A stretch of DNA of 64,000 nt from Clostridium neonatale. GTDB lineage: Bacteria; Bacillota; Clostridia; Clostridiales; Clostridiaceae. Where the stretch lies: assembly GCF_001458595.1 (NCBI RefSeq), contig NZ_LN890328.1, forward strand, positions 86,797 through 150,796, written 5' to 3'. The notes below the pieces were generated by a model. That model saw only the letters and a list, made by a program, of their open reading frames with translations, searched no databases and was not told the origin of the DNA. Of this stretch, positions 55,126 to 63,288 are shown in pieces. Each line of letters opens with the position of its first letter. Position 1 is the stretch's first letter. The position numbers were made by a program, and so were the translations under genes.

Positions 55126-55637
55126 AGATAATAGAAGAAAAAAATAAAAAGAAGGATAAAAGAGTAAATGCCAAACATGTGGTTTGGAAAGAGTATATAG
55201 CTGTTTATTTCACCCTATTAGTATTAAGTACAGCTCAATCTCTTATTTATAACGCTCATTTGGAGAAAGAAAATCGTTTTGTTACAGAAGTTCCTTCTGG
55301 ATATATAATTTCCTATGTAAGCTATTGGGCTTTGGTATCATTAATATTTTGTGTAATAACGGTTGTTAAGAGGGATAAGTCATTTAAAGCATCAACAGTA
55401 GCATATATAGTGGGAGTGATTGGCACAGCTTTTATGGCTTTATCAGTATTTGCTTATGATGGAAATAAGATTTTTCTTTCTATATTATTTTCAATACAGG
55501 GAATATTAGGTTGGATTATACCATATATTTGTTATGTCTATATTAAAAAGAAGAAGACTATAAAAATAAATCCATTAATAGATAAGCAATATGAAATTAT
55601 CTATAAAACTTGTGAAAATGGAAATAGCTTATTATAA
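55122..55637 (+). CDS. Four-helix membrane protein in the place of a histidine kinase
   Basis: A 171-residue protein with a basic N-terminus (KKKDKRVNAKHVVWKEY) and four membrane segments (about 28-45, 64-80, 92-112, 118-140). No kinase, HAMP or sensor domain is present. The ATGA overlap with the regulator gene is where a partner kinase normally starts, so this may be an unrelated regulator-linked membrane protein or the product of a fusion after deletion. Function not recognised. Confidence 0.6.
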   Translation: MKIIEEKNKKKDKRVNAKHVVWKEYIAVYFTLLVLSTAQSLIYNAHLEKENRFVTEVPSGYIISYVSYWALVSLIFCVITVVKRDKSFKASTVAYIVGVIGTAFMALSVFAYDGNKIFLSILFSIQGILGWIIPYICYVYIKKKKTIKINPLIDKQYEIIYKTCENGNSLL

Positions 55638-55690
55638 AGGATTATCTAGAGTAGTATGAAAAAGGACATTAGTAAAATAATACATAATGA

Positions 55691-55722
55691 TAAGCCCTGT
55701 AATATTGAAATTACAGGGCTTT
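55691..55722. terminator. Terminator between membrane protein gene and gltS
   Basis: AAGCCCTGTAAT (55692-55703) pairs perfectly with ATTACAGGGCTT (55710-55721), between convergent genes. Confidence 0.85.
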
Positions 55723-55793
55723 ATATTTAAAAAGTTTTTTATATTGTGAAAGATAACTACGAAAAGATATCAGTATCTATTTTATGTGAATAT

Positions 55794-57017
55794 CTAAGAA
55801 AGAAAACCGATGAATCCATAGATAATTCCAATGTTTATAAAGTCTATAAATAATGACCCTACTATTGGTACTACGAAGAATGCAGTTCTTGAATATACAT
55901 ATTTTTCAGTAACTGAATTCATATTTGCCATTGCATTTGATGTAGATCCCATTGCAAATCCAGTTAAACCTGCCACCATTACGGCTGAATCATAATTCTT
56001 GCCCATTAATGGATAAGATACAAAGATACCATAAAGGTACATCATTATACATTGAGCTAAAAGTAAAATTAGCATTGGAAGTGCCAAGTCTATTAAATGC
56101 CAAAGCTTTAATGTTATAAGTGCCATACCAAGGAATAAATTTAATGACACTTCTCCAACTACTTCAATTTCTTCTAATGGAGTTTTAAAAAGAGTTGAGT
56201 TGTCTGAAATATTCCTTATAACAGCTGCCACAAGCATTGCTCCTATATATGCAGGAAAAGTTACTCCATTAAATAGATGCCCAACGAATGTATTTAAAGC
56301 ATCAGTTAAATAAGTTCCAAGAGCCATAGCTATTAATATTTGGAAGAAAGCCATTTTAATTTTATTAGTATCCAGTGTAGTTTTCTTAGTTTCTATAATT
56401 GATAAATCAAACTCAACCTCATCAGATGGTTGAAGCCTTTTTTTATTTACGAGATCATCTTTAATGATAAGACGATTGGCCATAGGACTACCTAGTAACG
56501 AACCTGCAATAAGTCCAAATGTTGCAGCTGTTAAAGCTACTGTTAGAGCCTCAGGATATCCAAGGACTTCAATACTAGGCGCTACAGCTGCTGATGTACC
56601 GTGTCCACCAGTTAGAGAAGGGGATGCGGTAAGTAGTGCTAGAAGTGGGCTAATTCCGACAACTTCAGCAAGACCAACAGCCAATACATTTTGAAGTATG
56701 GCAAAAACCGTTGCTATAAGTAGAAACATGAGTATTTTTTTACCACCGATTCTAAGCATCTTCAAACTGGCATTAAATCCAACAGTACAGAAAAACATAA
56801 TCTGGAAAAAGTTTTGTAGTGTTGTATCGAATTCAAATAAAACAATATTACTCTGTCTGAGAATCATATGTATAATTGAAAACATAAGTCCTCCAATTAC
56901 GGGTGAAGGTATTGCGTATCTTGAAAATAAAGGTACAGCATTTTTAACTGCCTTTCCAAGTAAAAGGAAAATGACAGCTAGTCCTATAGATTGAATCATG
57001 TTAAGTTGAATTGTCAT
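55794..57017 (-). CDS. gltS: Sodium/glutamate symporter, second copy
   Basis: A 407-residue ESS-family transporter like that at 20097: YAIPSPVIGGLMF, ASPSLTGGHGTSAAVAPSIEVLG, and the second-half GLTGFAMGSTSNAMANMNSV loop, with about ten or more membrane segments. The first-half GHGT and second-half G-F-x-M-G motifs are kept. TTAGGAGG precedes the ATG. Clear differences at the ligand loops from copy 1 suggest different affinity or substrate. Confidence 0.92.
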   Translation of the reverse strand: MTIQLNMIQSIGLAVIFLLLGKAVKNAVPLFSRYAIPSPVIGGLMFSIIHMILRQSNIVLFEFDTTLQNFFQIMFFCTVGFNASLKMLRIGGKKILMFLLIATVFAILQNVLAVGLAEVVGISPLLALLTASPSLTGGHGTSAAVAPSIEVLGYPEALTVALTAATFGLIAGSLLGSPMANRLIIKDDLVNKKRLQPSDEVEFDLSIIETKKTTLDTNKIKMAFFQILIAMALGTYLTDALNTFVGHLFNGVTFPAYIGAMLVAAVIRNISDNSTLFKTPLEEIEVVGEVSLNLFLGMALITLKLWHLIDLALPMLILLLAQCIMMYLYGIFVSYPLMGKNYDSAVMVAGLTGFAMGSTSNAMANMNSVTEKYVYSRTAFFVVPIVGSLFIDFINIGIIYGFIGFLS

Positions 57018-57336
57018 TTAAAATCCTCCTAAAAGCTACAAAAAAATATTTTTGCATTTATCATTAGTAACTTGAAATTTTAACCTAGTAGTTAAAACTA
57101 AGTAGGCATTTCATTTTCAGAATTATATTATTAATATGAATAATATAATTCTATCGTATCATCTTAGATATACTTAGATTGTTAATTCATAAAATAGATA
57201 TTATGTATGATAATTTATTTTGAATGCAAAGTCAATTAAATTTAGCTTTTAGTACATTTGCTCTTGTATTTTCATTCTAAAGATTTTTCGTAATTCGTAA
57301 ATTGTAGAGAAGAGAATTAATAGCAAATAATCTAAT
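57018..57336. other. Intergenic, nothing recognised
   Basis: Upstream of the second gltS gene and before direct repeat copy 2. No gene or clear structure beyond AT-rich promoter-like sequence. Confidence 0.4.
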
Positions 57337-57512
57337 TTTTCGGTATATTTCAACAAAAGTGGTTGCATTATATTAAAAATTATGTTATTATAAATGAGTA
57401 GCAAAAAGCTAACAAAATAAAAAGATAATTTAAGTTTCGTTTGGATAAATAATTTCTCATAAATTTAGAAAGTATTATCAAATCAGGATCTTTAAATTTA
57501 GGAGGAATATTT

Positions 57513-57665
57513 ATGACAGATAAGACATTAACATGTAGAGATTGCGGAAGTGAATTCATATTTTCAGTAGGAGAACAAGAGTTCTACAAAGAAAAAGGAT
57601 TCGAAAATGAGCCAACAAGATGTGTATCTTGTAGAAGAGCTAAGAAAGAACAAAATAGAAGATAA
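57513..57665 (+). CDS. Zinc-ribbon protein, copy 2 (50 residues)
   Basis: Same protein as at 54118 with identical residues 1-46, continuing QNRR to the stop. Two Cys pairs (CRDC, CVSC). GGAGG precedes the ATG. The hairpin AAGGCTGTAGTTT/AAACTATAGC with T-run at 57680-57708 terminates it. It appears to be the full-length version. Confidence 0.84.
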   Translation: MTDKTLTCRDCGSEFIFSVGEQEFYKEKGFENEPTRCVSCRRAKKEQNRR

Positions 57666-57679
57666 TTTTAGAATGTTAT

Positions 57680-57708
57680 AAGGCTGTAGTTTAAACTATA
57701 GCTTTTTT
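57680..57708 (+). terminator. Terminator of zinc-ribbon gene copy 2
   Basis: AAGGCTGTAGTTT pairs with AAACTATAGCTT, followed by T residues. Confidence 0.75.
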
Positions 57709-57799
57709 GTTTTATAAAAAATTATCTATAGAATTGGATATAAAAAGAGAGGGCAACCTTAATGTTGTTCTCTATGAATCTCTGCTCGCAAATTGAAAT

Positions 57800-58042
57800 T
57801 TAATGAATAAATTTTCCTAAAAAATTTATAATTTCTTTTTTACCAATTGGATTACTATATTTAGGCCTTTTGAATCCGTTTTTCTCCAATGCATAATTAT
57901 AATCTTTAACATGATTTTCTGAATTTCCAGCATCAATCATGACTGAGCATTTATCACCTAAAATATATCCTAATACTGGACAATCAGATTTTGAATCACT
58001 TTCTGTATAATAAATACGTTCTGTTAATTTTTTTAGTTCCAT
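57800..58042 (-). pseudogene. MBL-fold hydrolase with a large internal deletion
   Basis: From ATG 58042 (AAAGGAAAAC upstream) the frame gives a metallo-beta-lactamase-like start: MELKKLTERIYYTESDSKSD, then YILGDKCSVMIDAGNSENH. It then jumps after GFKRPKY to a C-terminal-like SNPIGKKEIINFLGKF. The H-x-H-x-D-H metal motif is absent. About 80 residues remain of an expected 250 or so. Not functional as a hydrolase. Confidence 0.7.
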
Positions 58043-58529
58043 AAGTTTTCCTTTCAAATTTCCATATTTGGACCAGTCTTCTGAATAGAAAACTGGAATT
58101 TTATTGATTAAATATTTAACCATTATAACAAATATATGTCCTACAATCCTTTTTAGGAAAGTTAATGATTGCTCTGCTTCATTTAGATTTAAGCAGTATT
58201 ATGGATTTATTTAGTTTACCATTTGTTTTATAAAATTGAAATATACTCCTAGATATTTCAATTGCTATTTTTTTTATGAATGTTCTGCATATAAAAACAA
58301 TATAAAATTGGAATTAAGCACAAAGGAATATTTAATTTTGTAGTTAGAATTCAGTAAGCGAATTAGCTAATATTATGAGTATTAGACTTGATAAAATAGT
58401 TTTTTTTATTACTTAAAAGATTTAATGCCTAGAAGGTTTTTATTATTAAATTGCATATAATAAAAAATTTATGGTAATATAAATTAAAGTTATACAAATG
58501 TAAAGATATAGGTGTTAAAGGAGAAGAGC
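58043..58529. other. Intergenic, nothing recognised
   Basis: AT-rich region between the divergent MBL remnant and the ArsR-type gene. No gene is supported; AAAGGAG at the end serves the ArsR-type start. Confidence 0.4.
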
Positions 58530-58841
58530 ATGGATAAAGTGAAGATTTTTAAAGCGCTAGGAAATGAAACTAGATTAAATATATTATTATGGTTAAAAGA
58601 ACCTCAAAAAAATTTTGAGCCTCAGATACATTTATCAATAATGGATGATTTTCAAGAAGGTGTATGTGTAGGAACCATAAGAAAAAAAGCCGGATTAAGT
58701 CAATCAACTATATCAGGTTTTTTATCAATACTAGAAGAGGCAGAGCTTGTAGAATCAAGAAATATTGGGCAATATACTTATTTTAGAAGAAATGAGAAAA
58801 CAATTAAGGAAATTGCAGAATGGATGAAAATTGAATTATAG
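58530..58841 (+). CDS. ArsR-type winged-helix regulator
   Basis: A 103-residue regulator: FKALGNETRLNILLWLKEP at the N-terminus, recognition region VGTIRKKAGLSQSTISGFLSILEEAELVES and a beta wing GQYTYFRRNE. The start at 58530 is set by AAAGGAGAAGAG. The typical ArsR metal motif (C-V-C) is absent, so it probably senses something other than metal. The next gene is an OYE-type oxidoreductase, a plausible target. Confidence 0.88.
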   Translation: MDKVKIFKALGNETRLNILLWLKEPQKNFEPQIHLSIMDDFQEGVCVGTIRKKAGLSQSTISGFLSILEEAELVESRNIGQYTYFRRNEKTIKEIAEWMKIEL

Positions 58842-58846
58842 AGATT

Positions 58847-58896
58847 AAAAAGATAGTAATAAATAATTAGCTCAATTTATTTATTACTATCTTTTT
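58847..58896 (+). terminator. Terminator of the ArsR-type gene
   Basis: AAAAAGATAGTAATAAATAA pairs with TTATTTATTACTATCTTTTT, a 20-bp perfect stem. Confidence 0.9.
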
Positions 58897-59132
58897 ATAT
58901 TTATATTGCAATTATAATATAAATATGTTAATCTGTTAAAAACGATTTAGTTAATAGGTAAATATAGATTAATTAAATCGATAATTATAGATTTAAATTT
59001 TGTGATTTGGTATATTAGTTAATTAATGGCAATAAGATGTTGTATTATGCTTAATAAACTTTTGAACCAATTAAAATAGAAAAACTTGAAATTGATAATG
59101 TAGGTTAATTAGAAAATTAGGAGTGTGGAGTT

Positions 59133-60191
59133 ATGAAAAAATTATTTAATGAATTTACTATTAAAAATGTAAAAATGAAGAATCGTATTTGTATACCTCC
59201 AATGGTAATTGGATTCAGCAATGATGGATCTGTAGCACCTGAAAATGTTGAACGTTATAAGAAGCTAGCCCAAGGGGGAGCTGGACTAATAATTCAAGAA
59301 GCTACATGTGTAAATAGTGATGGGAAATTATCAGAACATCAGCTTGGAATATGGGCAGATGACCAAATTGAAGGATTAAAGAGCATAGTTGATGTAGTTC
59401 ATGAAGAAAACTGTCCAATATTTATTCAAATTCATCATGCAGGAGTTGTTGGAATATCAGAAAATCCAATATGTCCAAGTTCCTATGAATATAAAAACCA
59501 TGTAAGAACTGTTGTTGGTCGAGAAATGACTATAGAAGATATAAAATCTATACAAAATGATTATGTTGAAGCTGCAAGAAGAGCTTATGAAGCAGGATAT
59601 GACGGAATTGAACTTCATGGATGCCACGGTTATTTAATAAGTCAGTTTTTAGATAAGAAGGTAAATAAAAGAACTGACGAATATGGAACTAACCCTGAAA
59701 AATTTGTAATAGAAATATTAGAAGGTATTAGAAAAATAACTCCAAAAGAATTTGTTGTTGGAATACGCCTTGGAGGATTTGAACCAACTATAGAAGATGG
59801 ATTACATTATGCCAAAATATTAGATAAAAATGGAATAGACTTCCTTGATATTTCTTATGGATTCGGTAGTGAGCAAGAAATTCATGTAGATGAAGGCTAT
59901 AAATTCTCTAATGCTGTTTATGCAGCTGAAAAAATTAAGAAAGAAGTTTCTGCTCCAGTATTTGCAGTTAATGGAATTTATTCAGCTGAAACTGCTGAAA
60001 ACATATTAAATGAAACAAATGTGGACATGGTGGATATTGCTAAGGGAGCTCTTATTAATCCTAATTGGGCAAATGACGCTAAAGAAGGTAAAGATACTGG
60101 TAAATGCTTAAGCTGTGCAAAATGTATGTGGTTTGGTCAATCTAAGGTTTGCGCAGGAAAAGTTATATTTGAAAGAAATAAGGCAGTGTAA
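59133..60191 (+). CDS. NADH:flavin oxidoreductase, old yellow enzyme family
   Basis: A 352-residue FMN enzyme: KMKNRICIPPM, GLIIQEATCV, IQIHHAG, EAGYDGIELHGCHGYLISQFL (substrate His pair), RTDEYG and IAKGALINPNW. A C-terminal Cys cluster (CLSCAKCMW ... VCAG) fits a [4Fe-4S] site as in larger reductases of this family, but the FAD/NAD domain is lacking. It reduces activated C=C bonds. GGAGTGTGGAG precedes the ATG. A remnant of a related gene follows at 60357. Confidence 0.9.
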   Translation: MKKLFNEFTIKNVKMKNRICIPPMVIGFSNDGSVAPENVERYKKLAQGGAGLIIQEATCVNSDGKLSEHQLGIWADDQIEGLKSIVDVVHEENCPIFIQIHHAGVVGISENPICPSSYEYKNHVRTVVGREMTIEDIKSIQNDYVEAARRAYEAGYDGIELHGCHGYLISQFLDKKVNKRTDEYGTNPEKFVIEILEGIRKITPKEFVVGIRLGGFEPTIEDGLHYAKILDKNGIDFLDISYGFGSEQEIHVDEGYKFSNAVYAAEKIKKEVSAPVFAVNGIYSAETAENILNETNVDMVDIAKGALINPNWANDAKEGKDTGKCLSCAKCMWFGQSKVCAGKVIFERNKAV

Positions 60192-60215
60192 TTTAACACT
60201 ATTATTGATAGAAAG

Positions 60216-60269
60216 CTTCAAAATATGCACCTAATACTTTAATTACAGGTATTAGGTGCATATTTGAAG
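60216..60269 (+). terminator. Long hairpin after the OYE gene
   Basis: CTTCAAAATATGCACCTAAT pairs with ATTAGGTGCATATTTGAAG. No T-run follows, so termination is possible but not certain. Confidence 0.55.
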
Positions 60270-60356
60270 CAGTACAGTGACAATATAGATGTAATTTAGT
60301 TCTGGGATTAACATAAGGTTCAATGTTACAATCTTTTTTTATTTTTAATATTTAGA

Positions 60357-60625
60357 AAGGTGTACAAATTTTCAGCTGGAGTTGAAATTCATGAAGCTAA
60401 TGGATATATTGTGGCACAATTTTTATCAAAATCAACTAATAAACTGAGATTTTCTATTGTACTAGATGTATGCAAAAGTGTATAGGAGGTACTAAATGTG
60501 AAACAGCTAATACTGGTGTATCGTGCATGATTAATCCTTTTAACGAAAAGAAAGATTCTGGAAAATTAAATAATACACTGTATATAATTAAACTACAAAA
60601 GGCAGATGTTATAGTTATTGAATAA
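60357..60625 (+). pseudogene. OYE-family oxidoreductase remnant
   Basis: One frame reads GVEIHEANGYIVAQFLSKST then NKLRF, the active-site segment of an OYE protein. A second, TANTGVSCMINPFNEK near 60510, matches the C-terminal Cys-x-N-P region of the same family. Stops and a large deletion separate them. Confidence 0.7.
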
Positions 60626-60679
60626 GAGTAGCTATTGTAATATAATAAAAGACCATAAACAAATGAGGAGGAATTTTAC

Positions 60680-61060
60680 ATGGTAAATAAAATCGGTAAG
60701 ATAACAATATATGTTAATAATCAAGATGAGGCTAAGAAGTTTTGGATTGAAAAGATGGGCTTTGTAGTTAAATTTGAACAAGAAATGGGACCAGGAATTA
60801 AGTGGATAGAAGTAGGACCAAGTGAAAGTGAATTTACTACTTTTGTATTATATAATAAGAGTATGATGGAATCACAAAACCCAGCTGCAAATGTTGGTCA
60901 TCCGTCAATATTATTAAGTACTACTGATATAGATAAGACTTATTCTGAACTAAAAGATAATGGTGTTGAATTAGGAAAATTAATGGAAATGCCATATGGA
61001 AGGATGTTTTCATTTAACGATAATGAAGGAAATGCATACTTAATAAGAGAAGATAAATAA
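60680..61060 (+). CDS. VOC/glyoxalase-fold protein
   Basis: A 126-residue protein: KIGKITIYVNNQDEAKKFWI then EKMGFVVKFEQEMGPG, then GHPSILLSTTDIDKTYSELKDNGVEL and MFSFNDNEGNAYLIRE. This is the usual VOC layout of small dioxygenase- or glyoxalase-like proteins. GAGGAGG precedes the ATG. Substrate unknown. Confidence 0.85.
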   Translation: MVNKIGKITIYVNNQDEAKKFWIEKMGFVVKFEQEMGPGIKWIEVGPSESEFTTFVLYNKSMMESQNPAANVGHPSILLSTTDIDKTYSELKDNGVELGKLMEMPYGRMFSFNDNEGNAYLIREDK

Positions 61061-61155
61061 TTAAATATAAAACTTTAGGGGAGAACTTAGGCAAGTTGTC
61101 CTCTTTGCATCTAAGGTATTATAAATTAATAAAGTAAGCAGAAGAGGATAGTGGA

Positions 61156-61680
61156 ATGAAAAGAAAAATAATATTAAATTTAGCTATGAGTATAGATGGA
61201 TATATTGCAAATGAAGATGGTGGATTTGACTGGATAGTTGGAGATGGTGATGAAAGTTTAGATACACAAAACAAATGGAATTATGAGAAATTTCTTGAAG
61301 GCATAGATACTGTTGTTATGGGAAAGAAATGTTATGATCAAGGTTTTGTTGATGATTTTAAGGATAAAAAGGTGTATATAGCAACATCAAAAGAATTAGA
61401 AGATTATGATAATTTTCATTTTATAAATGGAAATATATGCACAATCATAGAAGAAGAAAGAAAGAAAGAAGGAAAGGATATATTTCTATTTGGTGGAGGA
61501 GTACTTGTAGACAGTTTTCTTAAGGCTGATATTATTGATGAGTATATTATTGGAATAATTCCAACAATATTAGGAAGAGGAAGACCATTGTTTTTGGGGG
61601 GAACTCCTAAAATAGACCTACATTTACAAGAGTATGTATCAGATAAGGGTATTATAATACTTAGATATTCAAAAAGATAA
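61156..61680 (+). CDS. RibD C-terminal/dihydrofolate reductase-like protein
   Basis: A 174-residue protein: ILNLAMSIDGYIANEDGGFDW, TVVMGKKCYDQ, DIFLFGGGVLVDSFLKADIIDEY and IPTILGRGRPLF, the pattern of stand-alone RibD_C reductases (YwjB/YyaP-like). These bind NADPH; physiological substrates are mostly unknown. GAGGAT precedes the ATG. Confidence 0.88.
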   Translation: MKRKIILNLAMSIDGYIANEDGGFDWIVGDGDESLDTQNKWNYEKFLEGIDTVVMGKKCYDQGFVDDFKDKKVYIATSKELEDYDNFHFINGNICTIIEEERKKEGKDIFLFGGGVLVDSFLKADIIDEYIIGIIPTILGRGRPLFLGGTPKIDLHLQEYVSDKGIIILRYSKR

Positions 61681-61761
61681 TATTAAAAATAGAGTATTTT
61701 CCCAGATTATGTTTTTAGGTAAATACTCTTAATTTATATTATTTAATAAAAACTAATAAGT

Positions 61762-63252
61762 TTATAGGCTTCTTAAAAAATCAGCAACTATAGTTTTTGA
61801 TTTTAAATTTTCTGGTGCACATAAAAATTGATGTTCAAGTAAATTACAAACAGAATTTGTAAATGAAGCATCACTACACATTTTAACTTGAGATATATAA
61901 TTGTCATCAAAAATAATAAGACGTTCATTTTTTTTGCACCAGCAATGAACAGATGGCGCAGAAGGGATTAAAGTAGTTGGGCACAGACATATATTGAATT
62001 TTTCATTTGATAATAAATAATCTGCTAACTCTTTCATATGTCTTTTAAATTGACTATTTGAAACAACTAATTTAGGAAATTGATTAAGTGCTTCTCTATA
62101 AACTATAGTATCCATATCAGCCATTTTAATTAGTGAATCAATTGGATAAAAATGTTTTCTTTCATTTTTGTAATAGTGATCTTTAATATACTGGTTAATT
62201 TTTTTAAATAGATCAAATTCCTTTTTTATAGTATCTTTAGATTGGATAGAATTGCAAAGTATTTCATAAAATAAATCCTCACTAATAGTTGGATAAATTG
62301 TAGGTATTTTATCGTAGTAGTATATTGTATGATGGTTAGCAAATATTTCATTAGCTTGGACATTTATTTGACGAAATAAAGTATCATACAAAGTATCAGC
62401 ATTCAATTTATATAATGTTGGTTTTGCTTTTGATATAATGCCCTCTGCAATTTTAGTATAAAAATCAATGCTGACCGGATCAAAAAATATTGCCCCATAA
62501 GAATATAAATTTCGTTCATCACAGTGATAGATAGATAAAAATATTTTCCTATCTTCTATAATATGGAAAGAAATTTTTTTAGAGTCATAATTAGATGAAT
62601 TCATATATGATAAAATACTACAGTTTTTATGAAAAATCAGTGATGATAAATATATAAATAATTTTGAACTATTGCCTATAGTATAAGCAAGTCTTAATTT
62701 ACATCCCATATTCAAAAGAGTTAACACTTTTTCAAGCCACTTATTTCTAAAATTATCATAATCCATTAATAAGTCCAATGTATCATTAAATATAAATATA
62801 AGTTTTTGAGGTATTCCATCGTTAATTACTGAATCTAACATATTTAGTATTCCAAGAAGCATATTTTCTTCGCTAGAATATATTGGTACAGAAGCGCTAT
62901 AAATAGAATTGGGAGCTATAGTTTCATTTGTTTTTGAGATTTTATTATCATTATTATCATTTAAAATATAATTTTTTAAATGATTCATTAAATAAAGGTT
63001 ATGATTAACTTCATTATTTAGATCAGGATAAATTGATGATAATAAATTCTCAAGTAATTTTGCATTTAATGTTTCATTTTTAAGAATTAAAAACTCTAGA
63101 GCTTTATCAAAATAATCACTATTAATTGATATTGTTCTTGTCCCGTTTTTCCATTTACTTACTAATGTTCGATCAACATTTAAATATTCAGCCATTTGCG
63201 AAGGCGATATTTTTAGAAGATTTAATAAATAACTGAATTTATTATTACTCAT
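61762..63252 (-). CDS. HTH protein with a long unknown C-terminal region
   Basis: A 496-residue protein. The first 45 residues form an XRE-like HTH (ISPSQMAEYLNVDRTLVSKWKNGTRTI). The following 450 residues match no family I recognise; they are mixed alpha/beta with a segment YSSEENMLLGILNMLDSVIN, a later SDASFTNSVCNLLEHQF and a cluster CLCPTTLIPSAPSVHCWC. No membrane segment is clear. GGAGGAC precedes the ATG. A perfect palindrome lies just upstream. The gene is monocistronic; the large domain may sense a ligand. Confidence 0.75.
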   Translation of the reverse strand: MSNNKFSYLLNLLKISPSQMAEYLNVDRTLVSKWKNGTRTISINSDYFDKALEFLILKNETLNAKLLENLLSSIYPDLNNEVNHNLYLMNHLKNYILNDNNDNKISKTNETIAPNSIYSASVPIYSSEENMLLGILNMLDSVINDGIPQKLIFIFNDTLDLLMDYDNFRNKWLEKVLTLLNMGCKLRLAYTIGNSSKLFIYLSSLIFHKNCSILSYMNSSNYDSKKISFHIIEDRKIFLSIYHCDERNLYSYGAIFFDPVSIDFYTKIAEGIISKAKPTLYKLNADTLYDTLFRQINVQANEIFANHHTIYYYDKIPTIYPTISEDLFYEILCNSIQSKDTIKKEFDLFKKINQYIKDHYYKNERKHFYPIDSLIKMADMDTIVYREALNQFPKLVVSNSQFKRHMKELADYLLSNEKFNICLCPTTLIPSAPSVHCWCKKNERLIIFDDNYISQVKMCSDASFTNSVCNLLEHQFLCAPENLKSKTIVADFLRSL

Positions 63253-63275
63253 ATATTAGTCCTCCATTTATAAAA

Positions 63276-63288
63276 TGTCACTGTGACA
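63276..63288. promoter_or_regulatory. Palindromic operator candidate
   Basis: TGTCAC-T-GTGACA is a perfect palindrome 24 bases upstream of the HTH gene start. It is a likely site for autoregulation, by position only. Confidence 0.5.

Larger units (their letters stand above)
57337..57710 (+). repeat. Direct repeat, copy 2 (leader plus zinc-ribbon gene)
   Basis: Second copy of the unit at 53941-54316, in the same orientation. The two copies flank the third response regulator, the four-helix membrane protein and gltS, about 3.4 kb apart. Confidence 0.85.
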
